This document shows positions 18,307 through 26,870 of a stretch of 64,000 nucleotides of DNA, one piece after another; within the stretch, counting starts at the first letter, position 1, and each line of letters starts with the position of its first letter. The notes under the pieces were generated by a model, which saw only the letters and a program-made list of their open reading frames with translations, was not told where the DNA came from and searched no databases. A program made the position numbers and the translations under genes. This stretch comes from Mariniphaga sp963747515 (GTDB lineage: Bacteria > Bacteroidota > Bacteroidia > Bacteroidales > Prolixibacteraceae), in the NCBI GenBank assembly GCA_963747515.1, contig CAVVFN010000003.1, positions 868,001-932,000 on the forward strand, written 5' to 3'.

Positions 18307-19299
18307 ATGGTAAAAAATATTCTGTTTCTCATTATTTTACTGTTGTCGGTACTAAAGAATCTACCGGCACAGGATATTTCATTTGATTATGAAAAAACAC
18401 CATTAAACAGTGGTTTTAAAATGGAAGGATATTGGGTATGGGGCGGTACGCTTATTAAAGTAGATTCCGTTTATCATATGTTTGCTTCCAGATGGCCAAA
18501 GATTTCTGAATTTCCGGATGGTTACCGGAATTATTCTGAAATTGTGCATGCAACAGCTGACAATGCTTTAGGCCCGTTTCAGTTCGAAAAAGTTGTGATT
18601 GGTGAAAGAGACAGCAGTTTTTGGGATTCCAATATGGCACATAATCCAACGATTTATAAAATAGGCGATGAATATGTTTTATTTTATATTGGAAGTGATT
18701 TCACTACCAGGTTACCAGGTTCAGATGCAATGCTGCGCAGAACAGGATATGCAAGTGCCAAATCAATTTATGGACCATGGGAGCGTTCCGGGAGTCCATT
18801 ATTCGAAAATGAATCAAATAATCCGTCATTGCTGATCGAAGATGAGCGGGTTCTGTTAATTTACCGCGACGAGAAACTTCAGGTATATATGGCAGAATCA
18901 GATTCATACAAAGGTCCATACAGGGCTGTAAATAATAATCTATGGCCTCATAACAAAATTGAAGATTTTTATCTTTTCAAATCAGGGAAAGGATATCACA
19001 TGATTTGTGAGGATAATGAAGGAGGTATTAGCGGCCATGTTCGCTGGGGAGTGCACCTTTTTTCAGAAAATGGGTTAAACAACTGGCAAAAATACTCTCC
19101 CCTGATTGCATACAATCATGAAGTTGCTTTTGAGAATGACAGCATCTTTCATTGTAAGCGCAGGGAGCGGCCCCAGTTGTTTATCGAAAACAATAAAATT
19201 AAATACCTGCTTACAGCTGTTTTAGATGGTAAAAACTCCTGGTGCCAACCGGTTAAATTAAAACAGCAATACCCTTATTTTAAACAAGCAGGATACTGA
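18307..19299 (+). CDS. secreted GH43-like five-bladed beta-propeller protein
   Basis: Seen: 330 residues with a signal peptide (ILFLIILLLSVLKNLPAQ). The body has repeats typical of the GH43/62/32/68/117/130 propeller superfamily: GYWVWGGTLIKVDSVYHMFA, SEIVHATADNALGPF, NPTIYKIGDEYVLFYIG, ASAKSIYGPWERSGSPLF, NPSLLIEDERVLLIYRD. Known: such proteins act on or bind plant and algal polysaccharides. The catalytic acids cannot be assigned with confidence. The gene stands alone rather than in a polysaccharide locus, so its substrate is unknown. Confidence 0.75.
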   Translation: MVKNILFLIILLLSVLKNLPAQDISFDYEKTPLNSGFKMEGYWVWGGTLIKVDSVYHMFASRWPKISEFPDGYRNYSEIVHATADNALGPFQFEKVVIGERDSSFWDSNMAHNPTIYKIGDEYVLFYIGSDFTTRLPGSDAMLRRTGYASAKSIYGPWERSGSPLFENESNNPSLLIEDERVLLIYRDEKLQVYMAESDSYKGPYRAVNNNLWPHNKIEDFYLFKSGKGYHMICEDNEGGISGHVRWGVHLFSENGLNNWQKYSPLIAYNHEVAFENDSIFHCKRRERPQLFIENNKIKYLLTAVLDGKNSWCQPVKLKQQYPYFKQAGY

Positions 19300-19333
19300 A
19301 ATAAATAAATACAGGTAACCGGAAGAACTATAA

Positions 19334-19504
19334 GAAGGATACGAAATTAATGATGGCAATATTAAATTCCGGAATCATACCTTTCCGAAACACTTGTTCG
19401 TTCCTGACAATTTAAACAATTCGGGTTCGAATTTAATCACTTTATTACTTAATGCCAGTTTGCCTGAATTGATAAAAAATGAAGAACCCCCGCTGGTTAA
19501 ATAA
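19334..19504 (+). pseudogene. orphan open segment, possible gene remnant
   Basis: After a TAA at 19331-19333 about 56 codons stay open to the TAA at 19502 (GYEINDGNIKFRNHTFPKH..., ending PELIKNEEPPLVK) with protein-like composition but no in-frame ATG. It looks like the 3' end of a lost gene. No family recognised. Confidence 0.25.
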
Positions 19505-19590
19505 ATTGGAGAAAAGGATTTTAGCTTTTAATCAAGTAAATCCTGAACTTATCTCTATTTTTTTTTGGATATCCGACAACAACAGCCCTG

Positions 19591-20691
19591 TTACACATTA
19601 AACCGGAAATGCATAATATCGCCATCCTTCACCACATAATCCTTTCCCTCGATGGCTATTTTACCGGCTTCCCGGCATGCATGTTCAGAACCCAACCGCA
19701 CATAATCGTTGTAATTAATTACTTCTGCACGTATGAAACCTTTTTCAAAATCGGTATGAATAATTCCGGCAGCCTGAGGAGCCTTAGTCCCTTCCCTGAA
19801 GGTCCATGCGCGGCTTTCATCGGCCCCGGTAGTAAAAAAGGTATGCAGTTTCAGCAATCGGTAAGCTGCATGTATAAGTTTATTAACACCCGGCTCATCC
19901 AGCCCCAGTTCTTCCAGGAACAACTGTTTTTCTTCATAATCCTCCAATTCGGCAATGTCGGCTTCTGTGGCAGCAGCAACAACAATCATCTCTGAACTTT
20001 CGTCCTTCACGGCTTCTTTAACAGCTTCAACATATTTGTTCCCTGATTTTGCAGAGGCTTCATCCACATTACATGCGTACATTACAGGTTTGTTTGTCAG
20101 CAGATAAAATTCTTTGGCAAGGCGAGCTTCTTCTTCATGTAAATTCAGGGTACGTGCCGATTTCCCCTGTTCCAACAACACCCTGTACCTAATGGCCAGT
20201 TCCAGCATTTTTTTTGCTTTCTGATCACTGCCATGTCGTGCCTGTTTTTCCAGTTTATCGATTCTGTTTGTAATGGTCTCGAGGTCTTTAAGCTGCAGCT
20301 CGGTATCAATAATTTCCTTATCGCGAACAGGATTTATTGAACCATCGACATGAGTAATGTTTTCATTTTCAAAACAACGCAACACGTGAATGATGGCATC
20401 GGTTTCGCGAATATTTCCAAGGAACTGGTTTCCAAGTCCCTCCCCCTTACTGGCCCCTTTTACCAAACCTGCAATATCGAGAATCTCAACTGTAGTGGGT
20501 ACGATTCTTTTTGGTTTGTCAATTTCAGCCAGCCTTACAAGGCGTTCGTCGGGCACTGTAATAACTCCCATGTTGGGTTCTATAGTACAAAAAGGAAAAT
20601 TTGCCGATTGGGCTTTTGCACTCGATAAACAATTAAAAAGGGTTGACTTTCCAACGTTTGGCAATCCAACTATTCCGCACTTCAATGCCAT
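19591..20691 (-). CDS. ychF: redox-regulated ATPase YchF (Obg-family)
   Basis: Seen: 366 residues. G1 GIVGLPNVGKSTLFN at the N-terminus, G3 DIAGLVKGASKGEGLGNQFL (about 70-88), and NVDE at about 205 in place of the usual NKxD. The C-terminal TGS-like domain includes FFTTGADESRAWTFREGTKAPQAAG and DFEKGFIRAEV. Known: YchF/OLA1 prefers ATP over GTP, associates with ribosomes and is a negative regulator of the oxidative stress response. Length matches the family (about 363-367). Single gene, divergent from the ECF sigma operon. Confidence 0.97.
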   Translation of the reverse strand: MALKCGIVGLPNVGKSTLFNCLSSAKAQSANFPFCTIEPNMGVITVPDERLVRLAEIDKPKRIVPTTVEILDIAGLVKGASKGEGLGNQFLGNIRETDAIIHVLRCFENENITHVDGSINPVRDKEIIDTELQLKDLETITNRIDKLEKQARHGSDQKAKKMLELAIRYRVLLEQGKSARTLNLHEEEARLAKEFYLLTNKPVMYACNVDEASAKSGNKYVEAVKEAVKDESSEMIVVAAATEADIAELEDYEEKQLFLEELGLDEPGVNKLIHAAYRLLKLHTFFTTGADESRAWTFREGTKAPQAAGIIHTDFEKGFIRAEVINYNDYVRLGSEHACREAGKIAIEGKDYVVKDGDIMHFRFNV

Positions 20692-21039
20692 TCTGTTTAT
20701 TTAAAAATTAGAACGTGCAAAGGTAAATTGTTTATTGATTTATAAATTCCATTTTAATCAAAAAGATGAGAAATCGTACCTTAATCGCAAATAAACGGTA
20801 TAAGTGATTCAAAATAAAATGCAATGATTAATTTTGATAAAAGTTTTCTGTTTATGTTCGTACTTTATGTCTGAACCGGCTTTATTATTCATTAGGCAGC
20901 AGGGGCATATTTTTATAAATGGGAAAGATACACCGGCTATAATATCTTCAGTCAGTTAATAAAGAAGAGAATCAGCTTTCGGTTAAAACCGGTTAAACTT
21001 TTATGGAAAATCCATGTCTTACCAGATAAAGCAACGTAT
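20692..21039. other. 348-bp intergenic region between ychF and the ECF sigma gene
   Basis: Divergent upstream region. It is AT-rich; I find no open frame with coding character and no hairpin. It presumably holds both promoters, but I could not pick a convincing -33/-7 pair. Confidence 0.5.
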
Positions 21040-21591
21040 ATGGAAGATATCAACCGCGATTTAATGTCCAGGCTGAAACAGGATACTACCCGTGATTTTG
21101 CTTTTGGACAGCTGGTGACTATGTATCAGGAGCGGTTGTATTGGCATATTCGCAGAATAGTAATGAACCATGATGATACAGACGATGTTCTTCAAAATAC
21201 ATTTATGAAGGTATGGAGAAACATAAAAAATTTCAGGGAAGAATCGTCGCTTTATACCTGGTTGTACCGGATTGCTACCAATGAAGCCATCACCTTTTTG
21301 AATGCAAAAAAACGCAGAAGTTTGCTGCCAATAAACGATGTAAGTGAATATCTGATGAATAATCTTGTATCGGATCCCTACTTTAATGGTGATGAGCTTC
21401 AATTAAAACTTCAGAAAGCCATCTTACAACTGCCCGAAAAACAACGCATAGTTTTCAACATGAAATATTTCGATGACATAAAGTATGAAGAAATGTCGAA
21501 AATACTCAACACATCGGTAGGAGCATTAAAAGCATCTTTCCATCATGCTTCAAAAAAAGTGGAAGAATTCATTAAAAATAATGATGTCTAA
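21040..21591 (+). CDS. ECF RNA polymerase sigma factor
   Basis: Seen: 183 residues. Region 2 spans about 20-90 (FGQLVTMYQERLYWHIRRIV, DDTDDVLQNTFMKVWRNI, LYTWLYRIATNEAITFLNAKKR) and region 4 about 120-175 (LQKAILQLPEKQRIVFNMKYF, KYEEMSKILNTSVGALKASFHHASKKVEEFI). Known: extracytoplasmic-function sigma factors of this type are held by a membrane anti-sigma and switch on envelope responses. The next gene, 52 bp on, encodes a one-helix membrane protein and is the likely anti-sigma. Cytoplasmic. Target genes unknown, probably including its own operon. Confidence 0.94.
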   Translation: MEDINRDLMSRLKQDTTRDFAFGQLVTMYQERLYWHIRRIVMNHDDTDDVLQNTFMKVWRNIKNFREESSLYTWLYRIATNEAITFLNAKKRRSLLPINDVSEYLMNNLVSDPYFNGDELQLKLQKAILQLPEKQRIVFNMKYFDDIKYEEMSKILNTSVGALKASFHHASKKVEEFIKNNDV

Positions 21592-21643
21592 ATCAATTAA
21601 ACTTTTAAGCAATTTTATAGTCGAATGAATAAATCAGGAAGAA

Positions 21644-22114
21644 ATGAATAATTTAAAAAGTAGTGCACCAAATAATAGGAAAATAAACAAGGAGCCGCCT
21701 TTCGGGTTGCCCGACAATTATTTTAACGATTTTCCTGCACGTCTGCAGTACAGGATGCAGACAAAAAATGAAGCTCTTCCTCTTAAGAAAAGAAGCATTA
21801 TAAGATACTTAAAGCCGGCCCTGGCTCTGGCAGCAAGTTTTGCATTGATTTTTATTTTGGTATACTGGCCAATAACAACATTTCTACCCCACTATATGGC
21901 AAGAACAACCAATATAATTATTGAACAGGAAAACGAAACAGATACTTATTTGCCGTCAATTGAGCGTATTGATGAAAATACTTTTTTTGGACTTGTAATT
22001 GAAACCTTTGCAGGGGCAGAAGAAAATAAAGAAGATTTTAACGATGAGGAGTTGTTAAACTATTTAAGTGCCAATGTGTCGGACTACGAACTTTATTTAC
22101 ATACTGAAAATTAG
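21644..22114 (+). CDS. single-pass membrane protein, candidate anti-sigma factor
   Basis: Seen: 156 residues. N-terminal segment (1-65) with FGLPDNYFNDFPARLQYRM, resembling the F-x-vP-x-x-YF-x-x-f motif seen near the start of Bacteroidota anti-sigma-like proteins; one hydrophobic helix (about 66-88, ALALAASFALIFILVYW) and an acidic C-terminal tail. No zinc anti-sigma (ZAS) HxxxCxxC motif is present. The position between an ECF sigma factor and a Spy-like protein makes an anti-sigma role likely, but this is context-based. It is otherwise an unrecognised small membrane protein. Confidence 0.65.
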   Translation: MNNLKSSAPNNRKINKEPPFGLPDNYFNDFPARLQYRMQTKNEALPLKKRSIIRYLKPALALAASFALIFILVYWPITTFLPHYMARTTNIIIEQENETDTYLPSIERIDENTFFGLVIETFAGAEENKEDFNDEELLNYLSANVSDYELYLHTEN

Positions 22115-22133
22115 GAGAAGAAAATAAAAAAAA

Positions 22134-22592
22134 ATGAAACGAATATTTATATTTTCGCTGTTTTTGGTAATTTTATCTGCGGCCTTTGCACAGTCAAAGA
22201 ATGAGGATCATAAAGACCGATGGGAAAAGTACCGAGCGGAAAAAGTTGCTTTTTTAACCTCCAATCTTGAATTGACTCCAGCTGAAGCTCAGCGTTTCTG
22301 GCCGGTATACAACCAGCTTGAAAAAGAACGATGGGAAGCTCAGAAACAGCGAAGGGAAATGGAGGAAAGGGTATTGGAAGCTGAAGAATCTATGTCGAAT
22401 GAAAAGATAAAACAGCTTACCCGCAACTTTGCGGGCACATTGGAAAAAGAAGCTAAGATGGTGGCCAATTATAATGAAAAGTTTCTTGAAATACTGCCAC
22501 CACGAAAAGTACTAAAGCTATACAAGTCTGAAAACGAATTCAGAATGTATATGATTAAAAAATTCAGAGATAAAAAAAAGAATAGCGAATAG
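22134..22592 (+). CDS. Spy/CpxP-like periplasmic protein
   Basis: Seen: 152 residues with a signal peptide (FIFSLFLVILSAAFAQ). The mature part is nearly all charged helix, including ELTPAEAQRFWPVYNQLEKE, which resembles the LTxxQ motif of Spy/CpxP-type periplasmic chaperones and sensors. Known: Spy-like proteins bind unfolded proteins, and relatives in heavy-metal or envelope-stress operons modulate sensing. Inferred: the periplasmic arm of the sigma/anti-sigma pair upstream (20 bp gap). A terminator hairpin follows directly. Confidence 0.65.
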   Translation: MKRIFIFSLFLVILSAAFAQSKNEDHKDRWEKYRAEKVAFLTSNLELTPAEAQRFWPVYNQLEKERWEAQKQRREMEERVLEAEESMSNEKIKQLTRNFAGTLEKEAKMVANYNEKFLEILPPRKVLKLYKSENEFRMYMIKKFRDKKKNSE

Positions 22593-22609
22593 TTATGCAT
22601 GATAAAACG

Positions 22610-22647
22610 GAAGTTGTTTCACAGCAGTGAGCCAGCTTCTTTTTTTT
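22610..22647 (+). terminator. rho-independent terminator of the ECF operon
   Basis: A stem of about 7 bp (gaagttg / cagcttc, one G-U pair) with an inner tcac/gtga helix, followed by eight T residues at 22640-22647. It ends the three-gene plus-strand operon right before the convergent DUF4870 gene. Confidence 0.65.
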
Positions 22648-22938
22648 CTACAAGCCGCTAAACCATTCCTGGAAATAGGCACCCACAATGGGAGTTTCCT
22701 GTTTTTCACCCTGAATGGCTGCAACAAGGCTAAGTATCCACAAAATAAATACCACTATTGAGATTATCCAGCCTATATAGGGGATGAAAGAAAATACCAG
22801 TCCTGTCAGGTACAAACCCAACAACTGGCGTATATAAAAACTGGCAAATTCCTCCTTTTCCTGTACATTAATTACGAGGGCAATAATCCATCCTATAAGG
22901 GTAATATGAGCAACTATGGCTTTGGTCTTGTCATCCAT
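22648..22938 (-). CDS. DUF4870 small membrane protein
   Basis: Seen: 96 residues. An N-terminal MDDKTKAIVAHITLIGWIIALVIN is followed by SFYIRQLLGLYLTGLVF and a third hydrophobic helix region; the end contains PIVGAYFQEWFSGL. Known: DUF4870 proteins (about 100 residues, three to four helices, distantly Tic20-like) are widespread and functionally uncharacterised. Inner membrane. Nothing in the neighbours indicates a role. Confidence 0.85.
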   Translation of the reverse strand: MDDKTKAIVAHITLIGWIIALVINVQEKEEFASFYIRQLLGLYLTGLVFSFIPYIGWIISIVVFILWILSLVAAIQGEKQETPIVGAYFQEWFSGL

Positions 22939-23099
22939 TATTTTGGTTTTTAATTGGATATAAAAATATTAATTTTTTAAATGCCATTGATCGGAAATAA
23001 AAAAAAATAATATTTTAGGTGACTTTAGAAATACAATTCAACAACAACCTCTTAACCAAACCAAAACAACCGGTAATTTTTCCATGAATTTATTATTTT

Positions 23100-24326
23100 T
23101 TAAATATCGTAGTTGAAATTGCGGAGATGGTGCCCCATACGATCGCGTTTTGTTTTCAGGTATTTCTGATTATGAATGTTGGGTTCGATTTCGATAGGAA
23201 TAATTTCCATGACTTCCAGGCCAAATCCTTCCAGTCCGACCCGTTTCACAGGATTATTCGTTAAAAGGCGCATTTTTGTAATTCCCAGGTTCCGAAGGAT
23301 TTGGGCACCGACACCATAATCCCGTTCATCGGCTTTAAAACCCAGGTGCAGGTTGGCTTCAATAGTATCGAGGCCCTGGTCCTGCAACTTATAGGCAGCA
23401 ATTTTATTCAGCAGACCAATTCCGCGGCCTTCCTGCATCATATAAACAATAACCCCTTTTCCTGCTTTTTCGATCATTGCCATTGATTTATGCAGCTGAT
23501 CGCCACATTCACAACGCAGAGAACCAAAAATATCACCGGTCATGCATGAAGAATGCACTCTCACAAGAATAGGTTCATTAGCCTGCCACTCTCCTTTAAT
23601 AAGGGCTACATGCTCAGCACCATTTGATTTCTGTCTGAAGGGGATAATTTTAAACCCGCCAAAACGTGTTGGCATATTCACCTCCTCACCACGTTCAATA
23701 AGGCTTTCACTCTGAAACAGGAAAGAAATCAGATCTTTTATTGTAACGATCTTTAGATCAAATTTTTTAGCCATTACAGTCAACTGAGGGAGGCGTGCCA
23801 TCGTACCATCGTCGTTCATGATTTCCACCAATACACCCGAAGGATACAAACCTGCCAGCCTCGCCAAATCAACGGCTGCTTCGGTATGCCCGCTTCTGCG
23901 CAACACCCCACGGTTTTTGGCTTTAAGGGGGAATATATGTCCGGGGCGCGCAAGCTGTTCGGGCCGGGTATCCCTATTAACAAGCATTTTTATTGTTTTG
24001 GATCTGTCGTGAGCTGAGATACCGGTTGATACATCAGGCCCCAGTGCATCAACCGATACGGTAAATTGTGTCTCATGCTGCGAAGTATTCTGGCCAACCA
24101 TTAAATCGAGGTTAAGTTCTTCACACCGTTTTTCAGTTAATGCCACACAAATCAATCCTCTTCCGTGGATGGTCATAAAATTGATGATCTCAGGGGTTAC
24201 GAGTTCTGAAGCCACGATAAAATCTCCCTCATTTTCCCTGTCTTCATCGTCAACAACAATTACAAGTTCTCCTCTTTTTATTGCTGCAATCGCTTCAGGT
24301 ATCGTGTTCAGCTTTATATCTGTCAT
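23100..24326 (-). CDS. ribBA: bifunctional 3,4-dihydroxy-2-butanone-4-phosphate synthase / GTP cyclohydrolase II
   Basis: Seen: 408 residues. The RibB half (1-200) has VVDDEDRENEGDFIVASELVT, FMTIHGRGLICVAL and RRSGHTEAAVDLARLAG. The RibA half (205-408) has VRVHSSCMTGDIFGSLRCECGDQL (zinc cysteines) and MMQEGRGIGLLNKIAAYKLQ. Known: the two domains make the two precursors of riboflavin, from ribulose 5-phosphate and from GTP. Length is typical. No FMN riboswitch is visible upstream. It lies 128 bp after the glycosyltransferase gene on the same strand and may be read through or have its own promoter. Confidence 0.97.
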   Translation of the reverse strand: MTDIKLNTIPEAIAAIKRGELVIVVDDEDRENEGDFIVASELVTPEIINFMTIHGRGLICVALTEKRCEELNLDLMVGQNTSQHETQFTVSVDALGPDVSTGISAHDRSKTIKMLVNRDTRPEQLARPGHIFPLKAKNRGVLRRSGHTEAAVDLARLAGLYPSGVLVEIMNDDGTMARLPQLTVMAKKFDLKIVTIKDLISFLFQSESLIERGEEVNMPTRFGGFKIIPFRQKSNGAEHVALIKGEWQANEPILVRVHSSCMTGDIFGSLRCECGDQLHKSMAMIEKAGKGVIVYMMQEGRGIGLLNKIAAYKLQDQGLDTIEANLHLGFKADERDYGVGAQILRNLGITKMRLLTNNPVKRVGLEGFGLEVMEIIPIEIEPNIHNQKYLKTKRDRMGHHLRNFNYDI

Positions 24327-24454
24327 TATCCTCTTCCTTTTTTATCAGTCGCAAAATTACAATAAATTATCGATAATGTAATTGATTCTTCTTCATGAAG
24401 AGTGGATGGATAACAGTCGCTTCAAGTAATTTAAACAAGTAATTGACTGCGAAT

Positions 24455-25639
24455 TTAATTTATTCCTGCACGTTTTGATTTTTCCCACTGCACCGATTGC
24501 TTTCCACTGAAATAACGAAACATGCCTATTACAGATGCATAATTAATTGAAACAAAATAATATGGTGCAAACAGCAATTTCATCCGTAAACGCTGGTTTT
24601 CAAAAATCCAGCCTATTAAGGCAAGCAGGTAACAAAATAATTGCAGGAAAAAAAAGAGACGATAAAAAGCAGGAATGTCATTGCTCAAAACAAGCACTCC
24701 GTTAATTATGAAAAGCAGGAAAAGAGAGACTGGTGCCAATATCCAGCGCATGACCTTATGCGAAAAAAACTGCCACGACAGAATACCGAAACGAAAAGGA
24801 TTCAGCAAAGACTTCAAACGAAAGAAACTTTGCATACCTCCTGCAGCAATACGGATTTTTCGTTTCAATTCCTCCTTTACATTCAGGGAAGCCGATTCTT
24901 CAGCATAGGCTCGGGGAGTATAAGCAATTTTATATCCCTTTTGTACAATACGCAGTGAAATAATAAAATCATCGAGAATGGTATCGGATTCCACCTCTTC
25001 AAACAATTCACGTCGTATGGCAAATAATTCACCCACTGCTCCTACAGCAGAATTCAGTTCAGCATCTAATTTTTTAACCCATGACTCAAGCTTCCAGTAC
25101 AGCCCCTCTCCTGCTGCCGATGCCACATCGGCAGCATGCTCCACGATTCGTTTTTCACCAGCGACACAACCGATTCGGTCATCACTAAAGCAGGCAACGA
25201 TTTCGCGAACAGCATTTCGGTTTAGCAATGTATTTGTATCGGAAAAAATAACAACCGGAGCTTTAACAAAATTCATTCCCCGGTTCATCGCATGCATCTT
25301 GCCCCTTCGTGCCGTATTATGATGAACCTCGTTATGAGGATACTGGCTCAGGATGTCCGGAGTTTCATCATCTGATCCATCTGTTACCCACAGATACTGT
25401 ATCTTTTCTTGCGGATAGTCGAGTTGCAGGGAGTTCTCAACCTTTTGCCTTACAAAATCTTTTTCGTTATATGCCGTTACAAACAAGCAAACATCCGGCT
25501 CATACTGTCTGTTATAGCTTACTTTTTCAGGAAAAAACAGCTTTTTAAACTGAACGAGCAGCCACAATACTATAGGGTATCCAATGTATGTATAAACCAA
25601 TGTAATAAATAATATCCAGAATGCAAGAGTCAGAATCAT
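24455..25639 (-). CDS. membrane glycosyltransferase family 2
   Basis: Seen: 394 residues. One N-terminal helix, a GT-A catalytic domain (about 45-275: VCLFVTAYNEKDFVRQKVEN, WVTDGSDDETPDIL, FSDTNTLLN, DFIISLRIVQKGYKIAYTPRA, RKIRIAAGGMQSFF) and several C-terminal helices (about 290-380). Known: this arrangement is that of processive or polyprenyl-linked GT2 enzymes such as hyaluronan/cellulose-synthase-like proteins. Its start overlaps the stop of the GT4 gene by 4 bp (25636-25639), so the two are translationally coupled. Probable role: surface polysaccharide or glycolipid assembly; acceptor unknown. Confidence 0.9.
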   Translation of the reverse strand: MILTLAFWILFITLVYTYIGYPIVLWLLVQFKKLFFPEKVSYNRQYEPDVCLFVTAYNEKDFVRQKVENSLQLDYPQEKIQYLWVTDGSDDETPDILSQYPHNEVHHNTARRGKMHAMNRGMNFVKAPVVIFSDTNTLLNRNAVREIVACFSDDRIGCVAGEKRIVEHAADVASAAGEGLYWKLESWVKKLDAELNSAVGAVGELFAIRRELFEEVESDTILDDFIISLRIVQKGYKIAYTPRAYAEESASLNVKEELKRKIRIAAGGMQSFFRLKSLLNPFRFGILSWQFFSHKVMRWILAPVSLFLLFIINGVLVLSNDIPAFYRLFFFLQLFCYLLALIGWIFENQRLRMKLLFAPYYFVSINYASVIGMFRYFSGKQSVQWEKSKRAGIN

Positions 25640-26838
25640 TCAATGTTCTTTTTATAAAAATCGGTTAGCGCACAGGCAAGGGCTAAATTATCAAATTTTT
25701 CATGAATGTACTCTATAGCATTGCTGCCAATATCGTGAAATAACTCTTTGTTTGAAATTAAACGTTCCACACCATCAACAAACTGGTATTCACTGTCGGC
25801 TATAATTATATTTTTTTCCGATTGTGTTGAAATTCCTTCCGTACCTATTGGAGTCGTTACAATAGGTTTACCAAGTGCCATTCCCTCAATAATTTTTATA
25901 CGCATTCCACTTCCCGAAAAAAGAGGAACGACCATAACTGCCTTGGAATTCATAAACTGGTAAGCATCTTCTACTTCACCCATATAAACAATATTTGGTG
26001 CATCCAGCCTTCTTATGAGCCAATCGGGAGCCTGACGACCGGCAATGTAAAACTTCAGCTTCGGAAATTTTGAATGTAATTTTGGCCAGCATTTCTCTAC
26101 AAACCATAACAGCCCTTCCTGGTTTGGAGCCCACTCAAGGGAACCAATATGAAAAACCGAAGGATACTCAAGATTTTTGGCATGAGGGATCAGCTGTTTT
26201 GTATCAATACCTGTTGGCGACACATGGGTAGGTTTAATATTTCCCATATTATCGAGAATGATACGATCACGTTCGGTGATAGGAACCAGTAAATCGTATT
26301 TGTTAATGAGCTCCTTTTCGAAGATTTTTATACGCCTTGATAGGATGTGCAGGTAAATTTTTCTCATCCCTTTGGAAATAGCAGCTGTTCGTTCCCAGAT
26401 TTCATGTTCTATATTATGAGCCCGGTATACAATTCTTGCATTGGAATATTTACGGATTACCGGAATGTAAGGACATACATACAGTCCTTCAAGCTGGACA
26501 ATATCAAAATGGTTTTGAATCAGCAGTTCTTTTAATCGGATGGAGAAGGCATTCGAGATGAAGCGGACAGCATTGTAAGGTTTCCCTGAGAACAGCAGGT
26601 TAATAATAGCCGAAACAGCCGAAACTGTGGCAGGTACATCTACCAGATGAAAGCTGGCCCAGTCCTTAACAGACTCCGGTATTTCCGATAAATCGGTATG
26701 ATGCTTTACTGTATTCATGGAAAGTACGGTCACTTCATTTCCCAGTAAAGCAAATCCGCTGATAAGGTTCATGCAGGCTATTGCCCCACCATCATTGGGT
26801 GGATAAGGGACTTTATTTGTAACCTGCAGAATTTTCAT
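25636..26838 (-). CDS. glycosyltransferase family 4
   Basis: Seen: 400 residues of GT-B type. N-terminal domain MKILQVTNKVPYPPNDGGA with the glycine-rich acceptor loop; C-terminal domain with VFHIGSLEWAPNQEGLLWFV, KLKFYIAGRQAP and the nucleotide-sugar site GSGMRIKIIEGMALGKPIVTT (ExxxxxxxE-type). Known: retaining GT4 enzymes transfer sugars from nucleotide donors in polysaccharide and glycolipid synthesis. It is 32 bp downstream of the LptF/G permease gene and overlaps the GT2 gene, which suggests an operon acting on the cell envelope. The sugar is unknown. Confidence 0.92.
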   Translation of the reverse strand: MKILQVTNKVPYPPNDGGAIACMNLISGFALLGNEVTVLSMNTVKHHTDLSEIPESVKDWASFHLVDVPATVSAVSAIINLLFSGKPYNAVRFISNAFSIRLKELLIQNHFDIVQLEGLYVCPYIPVIRKYSNARIVYRAHNIEHEIWERTAAISKGMRKIYLHILSRRIKIFEKELINKYDLLVPITERDRIILDNMGNIKPTHVSPTGIDTKQLIPHAKNLEYPSVFHIGSLEWAPNQEGLLWFVEKCWPKLHSKFPKLKFYIAGRQAPDWLIRRLDAPNIVYMGEVEDAYQFMNSKAVMVVPLFSGSGMRIKIIEGMALGKPIVTTPIGTEGISTQSEKNIIIADSEYQFVDGVERLISNKELFHDIGSNAIEYIHEKFDNLALACALTDFYKKNIE

Positions 26839-26870
26839 AAACCGTTGTTTTTCTTATCGATTTTTATGCG

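Noticed and set aside
24327..24454. FMN riboswitch upstream of ribBA
   Set aside because: The conserved RFN-element blocks are absent in this 128-bp gap, and the region shows no matching stem set.
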